Positions 40,988 to 50,429 of a stretch of 64,000 bases of DNA are shown here, in pieces. Position 1 is the stretch's first letter; the number at the start of each line of letters is the position of its first letter. The translations under genes and the position numbers were made by a program. The notes under the pieces were generated by a model. That model was given only the letters and a program-made list of their open reading frames with translations. It had not been told where the DNA came from and ran no database searches. The stretch is from Albugo candida (lineage: Eukaryota; Oomycota; Peronosporomycetes; Albuginales). Location: contig JBDOQK010000009.1 in assembly GCA_040437565.1 (NCBI GenBank), positions 124,001-188,000 of the forward strand, written 5' to 3'.

Positions 40988-41664
40988 GTAGCACCCAAGT
41001 AAAGACAATTTTGACATATAAGCATTATACAAAGTGTATCCTTCTGCTGATGTGATGTCTTAATTGCTAGCGAAACGCTTGGTCAGGAATGTACGTTGTA
41101 CATATTATATGGAGATATTGACAGTGTACCGCTATGCTCATCAGGTAGTGGAACAACCAAATGCTTGAAGCCAAGGCCGGCGCTTGCGACCACTTTCATT
41201 TGATAACTTGCAAGAATCTATGTATACAAGACAGAAACGTCGATGAGGAAATCATGTTGTAGAGGGTTTTGCACAAGTTCTAGAATCAAGAATGGACACA
41301 TGACGGTTGTAATTCAAACATATTAATGTTNNNNNNNNNNNNNNNNNNNNNNNNNNNNNNNNNNNNNNNNNNNNNNNNNNNNNNNNNNNNNNNNNNNNNN
41401 NNNNNNNNNNNNNNNNNNNNNNNNNNNNNNCCATGTAGTATAATGCACTTACTTGTATGAATCCATAGAGACTATCTAAAAACAAAGGATATTCACACAA
41501 AAAAGTCCTTCTAATTGCCTTTGAACTTGGATCAGAATTCAAAGTCACGAGCGCCGACTGAGCGAATTGACTCCATATTGATAAGATAGACACTTTGAAC
41601 CATCATCTTGATCGATTTTTAACAAGAGTTCTATTAAAGTCAGCACTATCCGATACTGATCGTC
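40988..41664. other. Intergenic with non-overlapping assembly gap 13
   Basis: Contains 100 N at 41331-41430 whose flanks do not match each other, so sequence is missing. No convincing gene on either side of it. Confidence 0.6.
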
Positions 41665-42474
41665 ATGAAAGCTCAAGTGGAATCTGAAGATTATTTTGAA
41701 GTCCTTGGTGTCGCACGCACAGCGACAGAAGCCGAAGTGAAGAAAGCATATCGTAAGTTGGCAGTAGAATGGCATCCAGACAAAAACCGCTCCAATCCAA
41801 AAGCGGAGGAGTATTTCAAAAAGGTCGCTGAAGCGTATGAAGTGTTAAGTAACACAGATAAACGAAGTGTTTACGAAAGATATGGTAAACATGGACTGGA
41901 GGATCGAACGCAACAAGAAGGCGACAATCCTTATCAAGACCACTTTGGATTTGGAGGACATGCTGGCTTCTCATCTCGTCATGCTCGCGACATTTTCGAA
42001 GCCTTTTTCGGTGGTCGAGATCCATTCAGCGATTTTTTTGGGCATGAACCCATGCGAGGAGGATCCAGGCGCCAGTCGTCTGGTATGGGTATTCACTCCG
42101 CATTCAATATGATGAGCAATATGCATTCAATGAATTCGTTCTTCGATGATGATTTTTTTGGTGGAGGAAGTTTCTCAAGTATAAGCAGTAGTAGTTTTGG
42201 AGGTGGAATGGGAGGCTTCTCCGAAAGCACCAGTCAATCCTCGTACACAGACCGCAATGGATGCGTGATCACACAGAAGAAAACGACTCGAGTCCAACCA
42301 GATGGTCAAACCGAAACCATCACTGAAGAATATCAAAACGGACACTTGATAGCATCCTCTACCTCTACAAATAATCGACTTGAAAACTCCAGTTCTCATC
42401 GGCACTTGGAGGGAGGGCGAAGGTCTTCCCACCGAGGTGGAAGACAACTCTCCTCGATCTCGTACGGGTGGTAA
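41665..42474 (+). CDS. DnaJ/Hsp40, DNAJB6-like
   Basis: 269 aa, intronless. The J-domain (~residues 8-75) has DYFEVLGV, the helix [18 protein letters not shown] with the HPD tripeptide that stimulates Hsp70 ATPase, and [22 protein letters not shown]-rich region follows with [25 protein letters not shown] and [11 protein letters not shown], then [30 protein letters not shown], a beta-rich tail typical of DNAJB2/B6/B8 proteins that hold aggregation-prone clients. No zinc finger, so class B. The C-terminus is Arg/His/Ser rich. The gene ends 113 bp before the SMYD gene, same strand. Confidence 0.93.
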   Translation: MKAQVESEDYFEVLGVARTATEAEVKKAYRKLAVEWHPDKNRSNPKAEEYFKKVAEAYEVLSNTDKRSVYERYGKHGLEDRTQQEGDNPYQDHFGFGGHAGFSSRHARDIFEAFFGGRDPFSDFFGHEPMRGGSRRQSSGMGIHSAFNMMSNMHSMNSFFDDDFFGGGSFSSISSSSFGGGMGGFSESTSQSSYTDRNGCVITQKKTTRVQPDGQTETITEEYQNGHLIASSTSTNNRLENSSSHRHLEGGRRSSHRGGRQLSSISYGW

Positions 42475-42587
42475 GTATCGATTGCGTCAAAATGCGCCGT
42501 TAACACATTTTCTTTCATATAACATGCATGTGCCACATTTGCAATTTTGTTTTCCTGTACACACACTTTTGTAATATCGAAAACTGA

Positions 42588-44111
42588 ATGGATGTTGCGA
42601 AAACCTTCCTGGTCTACGTCAATGCAGAGCTAGTAGACATTCTCTCGGCGCCTAGCTGCCTGAACGTGCATTCCTCCTCAGTATCAATGTCATGTTTTCC
42701 CGAGCCATCCGTCATGATTGAAGTACGTGTTCTCCATCGAAATAACGATGCCGAAATACTCTGCATCGAATGGGATTGCCCCCACAATTCAAATTGCGCA
42801 CACAGTAAATGGATAACAATTAAAGCCTTTAAAAAGCGTTTCAAACCATTTCTGTGTACCTTTTATCCCGAAATTACAGCGAATGTGCAAGCTACTCCAA
42901 AATGTGAACGACGCTGGCCTCTAGAAGTGTATTCCACCCCCAAAATGGGCCGAATCGCAATAGCAACAACGTCCATGCCTCTTGGCACCCGCATTCTCGA
43001 AACTCCAGCTTTTGCAGCAGTCGTATCGGATAAATATCGTCAACGGTACTGTCACTTTTGTATACGGCGATTGTCTGGAAAAGCTTTTCAGTGTGACCAG
43101 TGTCGGTATTCAGTATACTGCAGTATGGAATGTCTGACCACTGACGCAAATACGTTCCATGAGCTTCAGTGTGACGTACTCGTCCGATTGGGAACAAAAA
43201 AGGACTGTGATACAGAGCTCCCTCGCTTGGTAGTAGCCGTGCTCAGCATGCAACACTCTCGGGCCTTCAAGCCAAAACACAATCCTCTGCAGAATTTGAC
43301 CGTTCCTTCAGTGGTTACAAGTACCAAACATAACCATGCAATTCAGCTGGTCAACCTTCTGAAAAAGTCAAAGTTGTCTCACTTCATTTCTTCGGATGAG
43401 GTGCACGATGTCGTCGTCAAAGTTCAGACTAATGCTCACCCTTTGATTCTGAACGGCTCTGTTACTTGTGGTCTCGGACTATTTCCGGAAGCAGCAATGA
43501 TATTCAATCATTCATGTTCTCCAAACATTATATTGGCATTTGAACCGGGTACACGAATGCTAACAGCTCAGAACATCCGAACGATTAGGCCTAGACAAGC
43601 TCTAGAATACGCCTATATCGATATCCTCCCATCAAAGTCGAGGAGGCGACAACTTTTGACCGACGCTTTTGGGTTTGATTGTACTTGCGTGCGGTGTTCC
43701 CAAGAAGGTGAAAAAGAGCTTTTAGCGGCTCACGGTACATTTGACCAAGAAACTACCATACTTTTACAACTGCAAACTGCTACACTTATACCTTCTCAGT
43801 TCGACGTGGAAAAAGTACTCGCGAGCTATGCAGATGGTCGGGAACCATCAGCAGAATTTGTGTTCTCGCTTTGGATGGTACAAGTAAACGCCTTAATACA
43901 AAAGCGTGAGTGGCATCCAGCACGTAAAATTATCGAGGAAATGATAAATACCTGGACAGTAGAATGGAACTTGCCTCGGTATTACCCGGTTACGGATGCG
44001 CTGTATCGCCAACTGCTACAAGTTTGCACGCAACTTGAACTCGCTGTAAAGTGTCAGAATATTCGGTCAAAAATGAACAAAATCGGGGCAATTTGTGGTT
44101 TTTCCGACTGA
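42588..44111 (+). CDS. SMYD-type SET/MYND-domain protein
   Basis: 507 aa. After an N-terminal ~115 residues that I do not recognise, the SET domain starts at MGRIAIATTSMPLGTRILE and is split, as in SMYD enzymes, by a MYND zinc finger (CHFCIRRLSGKAF, CDQCRYSVYCSMEC, then HELQC). The SET core resumes with GLGLFPEAAMIFNHSCSPN (the NHSC S-adenosylmethionine site) and ALEYAYIDI, and a post-SET Cys cluster FDCTCVRC follows. Residues ~380-507 are helical, TPR-like. SMYD proteins methylate lysine on histones or other proteins; the target is not predictable here. Start ATG at 42588; a later start before the SET domain is possible. No intron needed. Confidence 0.9.
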   Translation: MDVAKTFLVYVNAELVDILSAPSCLNVHSSSVSMSCFPEPSVMIEVRVLHRNNDAEILCIEWDCPHNSNCAHSKWITIKAFKKRFKPFLCTFYPEITANVQATPKCERRWPLEVYSTPKMGRIAIATTSMPLGTRILETPAFAAVVSDKYRQRYCHFCIRRLSGKAFQCDQCRYSVYCSMECLTTDANTFHELQCDVLVRLGTKKDCDTELPRLVVAVLSMQHSRAFKPKHNPLQNLTVPSVVTSTKHNHAIQLVNLLKKSKLSHFISSDEVHDVVVKVQTNAHPLILNGSVTCGLGLFPEAAMIFNHSCSPNIILAFEPGTRMLTAQNIRTIRPRQALEYAYIDILPSKSRRRQLLTDAFGFDCTCVRCSQEGEKELLAAHGTFDQETTILLQLQTATLIPSQFDVEKVLASYADGREPSAEFVFSLWMVQVNALIQKREWHPARKIIEEMINTWTVEWNLPRYYPVTDALYRQLLQVCTQLELAVKCQNIRSKMNKIGAICGFSD

Positions 44112-44270
44112 CAACGATTCTATCGAGAACTAGAAAAAAACTTGGTTCTAATGACTGCAGTTTGATAATCTGATCGGAATGTTTTCTATCGGCCTTGCCT
44201 TTACATGATTATTATTACATTTTCTGTAAGACTCACACTCTCCATAATTCAAAATTACTCTTACGAAGCA

Positions 44271-44873
44271 ATGAGCCGAAATCTCTTAATATCGGCGCTT
44301 GTGGCATATACCGTGGTATCGAAAGCAACTGCAAATTGGTTTGACGAATCAAAGTTTCGTCAGGCAACGCTTGCCAAAGAAAATGAAAGCTGTCTTGAAA
44401 ACGATGGAGTTAAGCGATACTGCGAGCGAGAAGATCTCGTCTGCAATGAAAATTCTCATTTGTGTGAAGCTCGCAAAAATTGGGGTATACCCTTAGAGGA
44501 CATTTCGCATAGCACTGGCCCATATCAAAGCTGTTCCATCGACAGTTTGAGCACCAAATTGCCAACCATATGCCTTTCGGAATTCGGGTGCGCATGCGAG
44601 GATTTAGAAGCAACCCGGTGCAGCTGTAAACCTTCGAACGCAGCTCTTCGTGCGCCAAAATGTGTAGATGGTCGGCCATGCGACCCCGACTATTACTGCG
44701 CATATTCTCTTGCCGATGATAGAAAGCTTGCACGCTCTTGCCAAAAAAAAATTTATAATCACGTTGGTGACAACTTCGAAGCATGTTACTCCAACAGCAC
44801 TTGTAACTCTGGACTCACGTGTCTCCCCTTAAACAACTTTTACAAGTATTGTTCATTGATACCAAGTGCATAG
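44271..44873 (+). CDS. Secreted Cys-rich protein 1 (18-Cys family)
   Basis: 200 aa from the ATG at 44271; an in-frame ATG 22 codons upstream gives a poorer signal peptide. The N-terminus MSRNLLISALVAYTVVSKATA is a good signal peptide. The mature part has 18 Cys in the same order as in the paralogues at 45685 and 49851. Three related modules each open with a [TG]-x-[YF]-x-[SA]-C word: one near the N-terminus in divergent form, TGPYQSC in the middle, and DNFEACYSNSTCNSGLTC at the end. The middle module has CLSEFGCACEDLEATRCSC. Most diverged of the four members, with no WY before the last module and a short tail after the last Cys. No known domain recognised; a possible apoplastic effector or surface protein. 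Confidence 0.8.
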   Translation: MSRNLLISALVAYTVVSKATANWFDESKFRQATLAKENESCLENDGVKRYCEREDLVCNENSHLCEARKNWGIPLEDISHSTGPYQSCSIDSLSTKLPTICLSEFGCACEDLEATRCSCKPSNAALRAPKCVDGRPCDPDYYCAYSLADDRKLARSCQKKIYNHVGDNFEACYSNSTCNSGLTCLPLNNFYKYCSLIPSA

Positions 44874-45684
44874 AAATAAACAAATACACGATTGTATTCA
44901 AAGTCTCCTTGCACGTTTCCCTGAACCACTATATGAGGACGGTCAACTCTAAACATCCTGTGATATGTTGTCAGCTCGTGACTAGAATATTGAAACTGTT
45001 TGCTTGAGGTTCTATCGCACAGTATGCATACTTAGCAGATCATCCCTCCCTGGTAATACTCAAGGCCGCCTATCCCAATGGTCGCTTCTATGGACACACT
45101 AAGTTCCAACTTTGGAGTATCGAACGAGGGTGCATTCGAACAACGTTCGAGGAACATTTTATACGATCTCTCTGTCTTTCGCAGCCGTGCCTTTTTCTTG
45201 CAGCTTCATGCCTGAATTGCCATATTAACAAGATCTGGGGGTGTAGCGAGCTGATTGCAGTCAGTCATATCAGCGTGCATGGATCATGCAAGAAAACTTC
45301 TCTGGAGAGAATGCTGAAAGCTACATTTATCCTGTACCCTGTTTCCATGTACCAATTAGTAAAGTCGAAATTCACTTTGTGAAAGCGGTAGTAGTGCCCC
45401 AAATTAAAACAAAGGCCTTGTCAATTTTCATTTGCAGTGCGGATCGGCCGCCTAGTGCAACACCACTCGATAGAATATAGTGAAAAGATTTAGAGTATGC
45501 TTCGTCCCTTCAAAGTTCATAGAGAGTTTTCGTCACAAGCCTGGTTGGAAACGTCAGCTATTCGAGCAACGTTCGCACAACATTCTGATCGGGTTTTGCC
45601 TTTCGTTGCCGTGCTCTTTTACATTTCAATTGAGGTCGTCAAAAAATCGCGATCATTTCCCAAAGAGAGCACTCGTGACAAGCA
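44874..45684. other. Intergenic; start of duplicated unit A
   Basis: From about 44890 this stretch is similar to 53320-53460 (shared CAAAGTCTCCTTG and CAGCTCGTGA words). From about 45120 it is similar to 49330-49500 and 53600-53700 (shared TTTCGC...GTGCCTTT..CTTGCAGCTTC run). It is the upstream part of an ancient ~4-kb duplicated unit and contains no convincing gene itself. Confidence 0.55.
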
Positions 45685-46407
45685 ATGGTTCGAATCATCT
45701 CCCTAACAGTTGTCGCGCTATTTTTATCGCATCTGCAATCTACTGAATTGACGACCCCCGTCCAAAGTACCCCTCCCCCCACCCCGCGACCAAAAGTGAA
45801 NNNNNNNNNNNNNNNNNNNNNNNNNNNNNNNNNNNNNNNNNNNNNNNNNNNNNNNNNNNNNNNNNNNNNNNNNNNNNNNNNNNNNNNNNNNNNNNNNNNN
45901 CCTCCCCCCACCCCGCGACCAAAAGTGAAACTCGTCGGTTCATTCCAATCCTGTGCTCCTCAGTACAACACATTGCTCTTCTGCTCGAAAAGAGATCACG
46001 ATTGTAATCCGTTCACCTTCAAATGCACAAAGCGCACAGACTTGACCTTTCCACCAGCTGAAATGGAACAAGTAACCGGTCCTTATGAGCCCTGTGTTAA
46101 TGAGTCTTCAAGTATTCTACCTTCATCGTGCCTTTTTGGTTTTTCGTGTTTTTGCGATCCTAAACTTGGATGCAATTGTCTAGCAGCTGACGCTGCAGAT
46201 AGCACCATTTGCGATCGGAATAAAGCATGTAACGAGTACGAGTACTGCGCGTATGGGTATGACAGTGATGATGTATATGGATACGGTTGTGCTAGCAAAT
46301 GGTATAATTCAAGTGGAGGACCATATCAAAGTTGTTATGCAAACAAAACTTGTGACGGTGATCTTGAGTGTGTACCGCTGAATAGATACTACTCACTTTG
46401 CGCGTAG
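45685..46407 (+). CDS. Secreted Cys-rich protein 2 (18-Cys family)
   Basis: The frame crosses gap 14 (29-bp overlap); removing 129 bp gives about 197 aa. Signal peptide MVRIISLTVVALFLSHLQS, then a short Pro-rich linker (STPPPTPRPK) that the other members lack. 18 Cys. Module 1 opens GSFQSCAPQY, module 2 TGPYEPC with CLFGFSCFCDPKLGCNC, and module 3 YCAYGYD...SKWYNSSGGPYQSC with KTCDGDLEC and the ending RYYSLCA. N-glycosylation sequons NESS, NSS and NKT are present. It shares the MVRII start and LFGF/CAY/WY words with the 49851 gene, so these two duplicated more recently than gene 1. Confidence 0.82.
   Translation: MVRIISLTVVALFLSHLQSTELTTPVQSTPPPTPRPKVXXXXXXXXXXXXXXXXXXXXXXXXXXXXXXXXXXPPPTPRPKVKLVGSFQSCAPQYNTLLFCSKRDHDCNPFTFKCTKRTDLTFPPAEMEQVTGPYEPCVNESSSILPSSCLFGFSCFCDPKLGCNCLAADAADSTICDRNKACNEYEYCAYGYDSDDVYGYGCASKWYNSSGGPYQSCYANKTCDGDLECVPLNRYYSLCA
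45772..45929. repeat. Assembly gap 14 with 29-bp direct flanks
   Basis: Bases 45772-45800 recur as 45901-45929 around 100 N, in the Pro-rich linker of Cys-rich gene 2. Confidence 0.85.
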
Positions 46408-47610
46408 ACGAATTCCAGGCATCAAACAAATACAGATCAATGTTACAAATCATATTAAACTCAAAAAATCAATCTTTAGCGCTGTGTGAGTTGTTTTCAA
46501 GTTCTGCTGAGTGACATTCAAGCTATTCACGACTGACTTTGGATCTTTGAAATGCTCTTTCTGAGATATGCAAGTCCACAAAGAATTTTGACGTGCTCTT
46601 ACAAGAATTTCTCAAGCACGCACAAATTATTTTACACTTTTGATAGGACTATAAAGACGACGCTTTCTAATCAATCTGCCAATGTTCTATCGCTACCATT
46701 TGAAGTGCATGCGATCAAATGAGAGTCACGGTGATCGAGTCTCAGCGCCTACTGCTATGACAGATTTGCTGTACCGAAGGACTCTATGCATTTCGGTGAA
46801 GCTGATGAAGCATCATCGATTGAGAACTTGTGAAGCGGAAGCCATCCATGATGGCTGANNNNNNNNNNNNNNNNNNNNNNNNNNNNNNNNNNNNNNNNNN
46901 NNNNNNNNNNNNNNNNNNNNNNNNNNNNNNNNNNNNNNNNNNNNNNNNNNNNNNNNNNAGAGTCACGGTGATCGAGTCTCAGCGCCTACTGCTATGACAG
47001 ATTTGCTGTACCGAAGGACTCTATGCATTTCGGTGAAGCTGATGAAGCATCATCGATTGAGAACTTGTGAAGCGGAAGCCATCCATGATGGCTGAAGTCG
47101 ACGCCATACATCTGATCCAACTTCCTCACTACGTACCTGCGCAAAATCGATCATCTGGACAGGATCACATTCCCCATACCACCTCAAAGGCACCAAAGTG
47201 GACGTAATGATACGCTTCCTTTAATGCAAGACAGGTATTTAACGGCGATACGTTCAGCACGCATACTACATCATGCCGAATAATACTTGATTGCATCTGC
47301 TGTATGCGAGGCAGTCAAGTCGAGTTGCAGAAATAAAGGCCGGTCATTATAGCTGATAGCTTTTTGTATCCAGGAGCGCCGTCCTACTTGAACTTTATCA
47401 AAGATGACTTGTAGCGATCCAAGACGCACACGTTCGACCTTCCTCTTCTTATACGCACGCTCAGAGACGCATTTTGTATCGCCGGGTTTTAAAGCCTAAA
47501 GATTGTGTATGTCCTCTTCTACTTTGGTCGTATAAATTGCGTGAAGAAAATGCTAGTGTGACACGCGCCTTATTAATAGTTCAGTTTGAATTACAAGAAG
47601 TGAAATTATC
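46408..47610. other. Noncoding part of unit A, with gap 15
   Basis: Includes gap 15: bases 46722-46858 recur as 46959-47095 around 100 N. From about 47180 to 47500 this matches 51060-51400 and 55140-55430, for example in the GTGGACGTAAT.ATACGCTTCCT and CATGCCGAATA words. The similarity ends where the CH-like gene (or its remnant) begins. No intact gene; decayed reverse-strand frames are conserved only as DNA. Confidence 0.6.
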
Positions 47611-48010
47611 ATGCACATACACCATGCACCTCTTGATTGTTGCTTGAAGGCGAGAGAATTGGTCGATTGGGTGATAAAAAAAGACAAACTATTTTCTCAA
47701 ATTACGGGCGCACTGGAACCCTTCTTTGCGCGCTGTGACGACCAAAGTTCCCTTGCAACCAGACTGCAAAGGATGCTCAGTGAGATATTTTGAGAACAGA
47801 TACCGCGCAACCGTCAAGCTTGTTCCTGCTGAAACAATCAATGAAACTTCATCTGCTGACAGCCGAGGGTTTCTTACGAGCGACAGCGTGTGCAGATAGC
47901 TTAACAAGTCGAAATGGAGAAATTGTAAAGCAATGCCAATCTTACTCATATTGTCAGCTTGTGTTCGGATTAGATACCATTTCGTGACCCCCATCATGTG
48001 GTATACATCA
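47611..48010 (+). pseudogene. Decayed copy of the CH-like/coiled-coil gene
   Basis: The frame beginning MHIHHAPLDCCLKARELVDWV matches the start of the intact protein at 55573 (HRIALNYCLKERELVDWVV). After about 30 residues the similarity shifts frame and continues as DNA: LLKQ at ~47820, NGEIVKQCQS at ~47910 and GLDTI at ~47980 match LLKQY, EMEKLQSN and GLDTI of the intact gene in the same order. At least two frame changes and a stop separate the pieces, and the coiled-coil half is missing. The spacing is conserved, so this is a host-gene fossil inside duplicated unit A. Confidence 0.75.
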
Positions 48011-48890
48011 TAGACGTACTGGTTTTTTAGTGACTCCATTGCAGGGCAGCGCAGTTTCTGAGTGGTTTCAGCTAACAAGGAGACCGTTTGTTTGGCGGTG
48101 TCTATATGCTAGGATCAAACTAGATGACTACATGACTTCTTTGAAAGCCTACGCTGTCTAAATGAATGAATGTCACCAGAAAAAAGATATACGCAATACC
48201 TGCGACAGCTAATATATCATTTGCTATTCTACTGTTAAGTACGAATTGCTCAACAGCACAGCGACTTCCAAAGTGATGTCCAGCACGCCAGGATGACATC
48301 GCAATGCAACTAGGGCTAGAAGCGGGATTACACTTTCTGGTTTTAACCGTACGATGATCGTCGACTTTTGCTAACACCACCACTTAATATTCTTGGTTTT
48401 TGCGAGCTGAAGCAGCCTTTTTGCCGGCTGATACGTCATTTGTGTTGTTAGTAATACTGCCGTCGAGGCGTGCACTTTAAAGGTCGTGTAGATTACAAAA
48501 AGTGCTGGAAGCGTTTGCATAGCGGATCGCTGGGCAACAACTGACAATTCTAAACGAATTTCAGCGTCACTATCTGTAGTGCAAGCCATAAATCACAAAA
48601 ACTAATAGGCATTTCATTTCGTTTGTATCGTCGGCATAATAGCACATGTCATATGCGTCCCTCCATTGAGGAAATCAAATGGATCTGAAGTCGGTAGTAG
48701 CTCCAGCCATGATAGTGCCGCGCGTTCTCACTCGAGAAATAGATGATGTATTGATCCCACACACCATACCAGGGCGAATTTTCAGAATATAATGTCGTAA
48801 ATAAAATCCTCCATAAAGCATTACCCAGATCCATCTGGTAGTATTTCAAACACAGGAGAAAACTGGAGAATGTCAACAATTGCTAAGACA
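48011..48890 (-). pseudogene. Possible decayed membrane-protein gene
   Basis: Minus-strand frames at 48120-48383 (ends with a hydrophobic ILAVAGIAYIFFLVTFI), 48371-48589 and 48649-48879 lie in a row and could be exons or remnants of one gene. Similar DNA occurs in unit B at about 51550-52050, there with more disruptions (shared GCAATGATCGTCGA-like and AGAGCGACTTCC words). No family recognised. Decay in both copies suggests a dead gene, but an intact multi-exon gene in unit A cannot be excluded. Confidence 0.3.
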
Positions 48891-49850
48891 CGGACGGTTT
48901 CGGAAATATAATGTAGCCATACTATATAGATTGCCAATCGGGGTAATACAGACACATGGATGGGCTTGGTTGCTTTGGAAGTATTTTTTGACAATTCGCA
49001 ATACCTGTGAGCGTGTAATAGATTGAAAGTACTTTATTTATCCTCCGCACAGATTACGGTGCTGCACTTACACGGTACTTTTGGACATTCACAAGCAGGA
49101 CACACTCTCCTGATATTGAGGCTACCGCAAAACAGGACTATCAGTGAGAAGGAATATTATCATCTCTCACAGGTATTTCTCTAAAATCGTTTCAATGTGT
49201 ATATTTGTTATCTAAGGTAGCCTTTGCATTGAAACAAGTCAGTTAGTGTAATTATAGTAAACATTGACAGCTCCAAGTGAGTATCCGCCTAAGCACTCAG
49301 GCAAAGAAAACAGATGGTGCACTTAAACAACGTGAGAAACGTTTTATTCGATCCTACTGTCCTTCGCCACTGTGCCTTTACCTTGCAGCTTCTTCGTGCC
49401 TGAATGCTTTTTTTATAACACGATGGGAATGTAGAGAATAGCGAGCTGACTGCAGTGATTCATTTCTGCGGCGCCGCAACATGCAAGAATACTGCATTTG
49501 AACCAAATTTTGTAAACTGCATTCACCCTTTATTCTCATCCGGTGTACTAAATTGTACAGTAGAAGATCATTTTGCGAAATCGCTAGTGGTGTCCTACCC
49601 TGGTAGAAGACTTTATCATTATTCGCCTAAAGCGCAGATGGGCCGTCTGGAAAGTACCACTCGATAGAACATTTACAGTATGCTCTCATCTCAAGAGAGA
49701 TCATAGGTCACAAACTTGTTGGAAATGCGAGCAACACTCGAGCAACATATTATTATGTATATGCCTTTCTTGTTGGCGTGCTCTATCACATCTCATTTTG
49801 AGGCCTTCAGAATTCGCGATATAATTTTCGAAGACCGATCGTGATAAGCA
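48891..49850. other. Intergenic; start of duplicated unit B
   Basis: From about 49330 onward similar to 45140-45680 (upstream of Cys-rich gene 2), including the CTGACTGCAGT and ACCACTCGATAGAA words before the start codon. No gene before 49851. Confidence 0.55.
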
Positions 49851-50429
49851 ATGGTTCGGATCATTTACTCTACGGTCGTCGCTCTAGTTTCATTGCATCT
49901 CAAATCGACCGAATTCAACGTCAACAGCAATCATTTGAAACCACAACTGAAAATCGTTGATCATTTCCAAAACTGTGCTGCTCAAAACAGCGAACTGGTA
50001 TTTTGCACTGAACGATATTACCAATGTAATCGGTATAATTATCGATGCAATAGCCGAATTGATTTGGACTATTCGGAAAAGGATCTCAGATGTGCAACTG
50101 GACCGTGGGAACCTTGTTGCTATAGTCCAAGTCGACATCTTCCCAACGTGTGCCTTTTTGGCTACAGATGCCTCTGTGACTCGTCAGCATGCACTTGTCG
50201 ACCACCTGACGCTGTGGATAACCGATACTACTGCTTAGGAAAATATGCATGTAACGCCGACGAATACTGCGCGTATTTTTATGATGATACTAACCAGTTG
50301 CGACACGGTTGTTTTCGCAAATGGTACACGAGAATAGGAAACCATTATCAAGGCTGTTACCCAAACAATACTTGTAACGGTCATCTCACGTGTACAAAGA
50401 TAAGCCGGTTTTACTCGCTCTGCGCGTAG
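49851..50429 (+). CDS. Secreted Cys-rich protein 3 (18-Cys family, two extra Cys)
   Basis: 192 aa. Signal peptide MVRIIYSTVVALVSLHLKS. All 18 family Cys are present, plus two more around TGPWEPC (RCATGPWEPCC), so 20 in total. Module 1 opens HFQNCAAQN, module 2 TGPWEPC with CLFGYRCLCDSSACTC, and module 3 YCAYFYD...RKWYTRIGNHYQGC with NTCNGHLTC and the ending RFYSLCA. Directly comparable to gene 2 over its whole length. No introns. Its downstream region is similar to that of gene 4 from about 50560 (shared ATACCTCTCTTTCTTT and TATCTCCGATATACGCTAG words). Confidence 0.85.
   Translation: MVRIIYSTVVALVSLHLKSTEFNVNSNHLKPQLKIVDHFQNCAAQNSELVFCTERYYQCNRYNYRCNSRIDLDYSEKDLRCATGPWEPCCYSPSRHLPNVCLFGYRCLCDSSACTCRPPDAVDNRYYCLGKYACNADEYCAYFYDDTNQLRHGCFRKWYTRIGNHYQGCYPNNTCNGHLTCTKISRFYSLCA

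Noticed and set aside
44271-50429. Assignment of the Cys-rich proteins to known Albugo effector classes (CHxC, CCG)
   Set aside because: Neither a CHxC box nor a C-x2-C-x5-G arrangement is present at a consistent position in the family.
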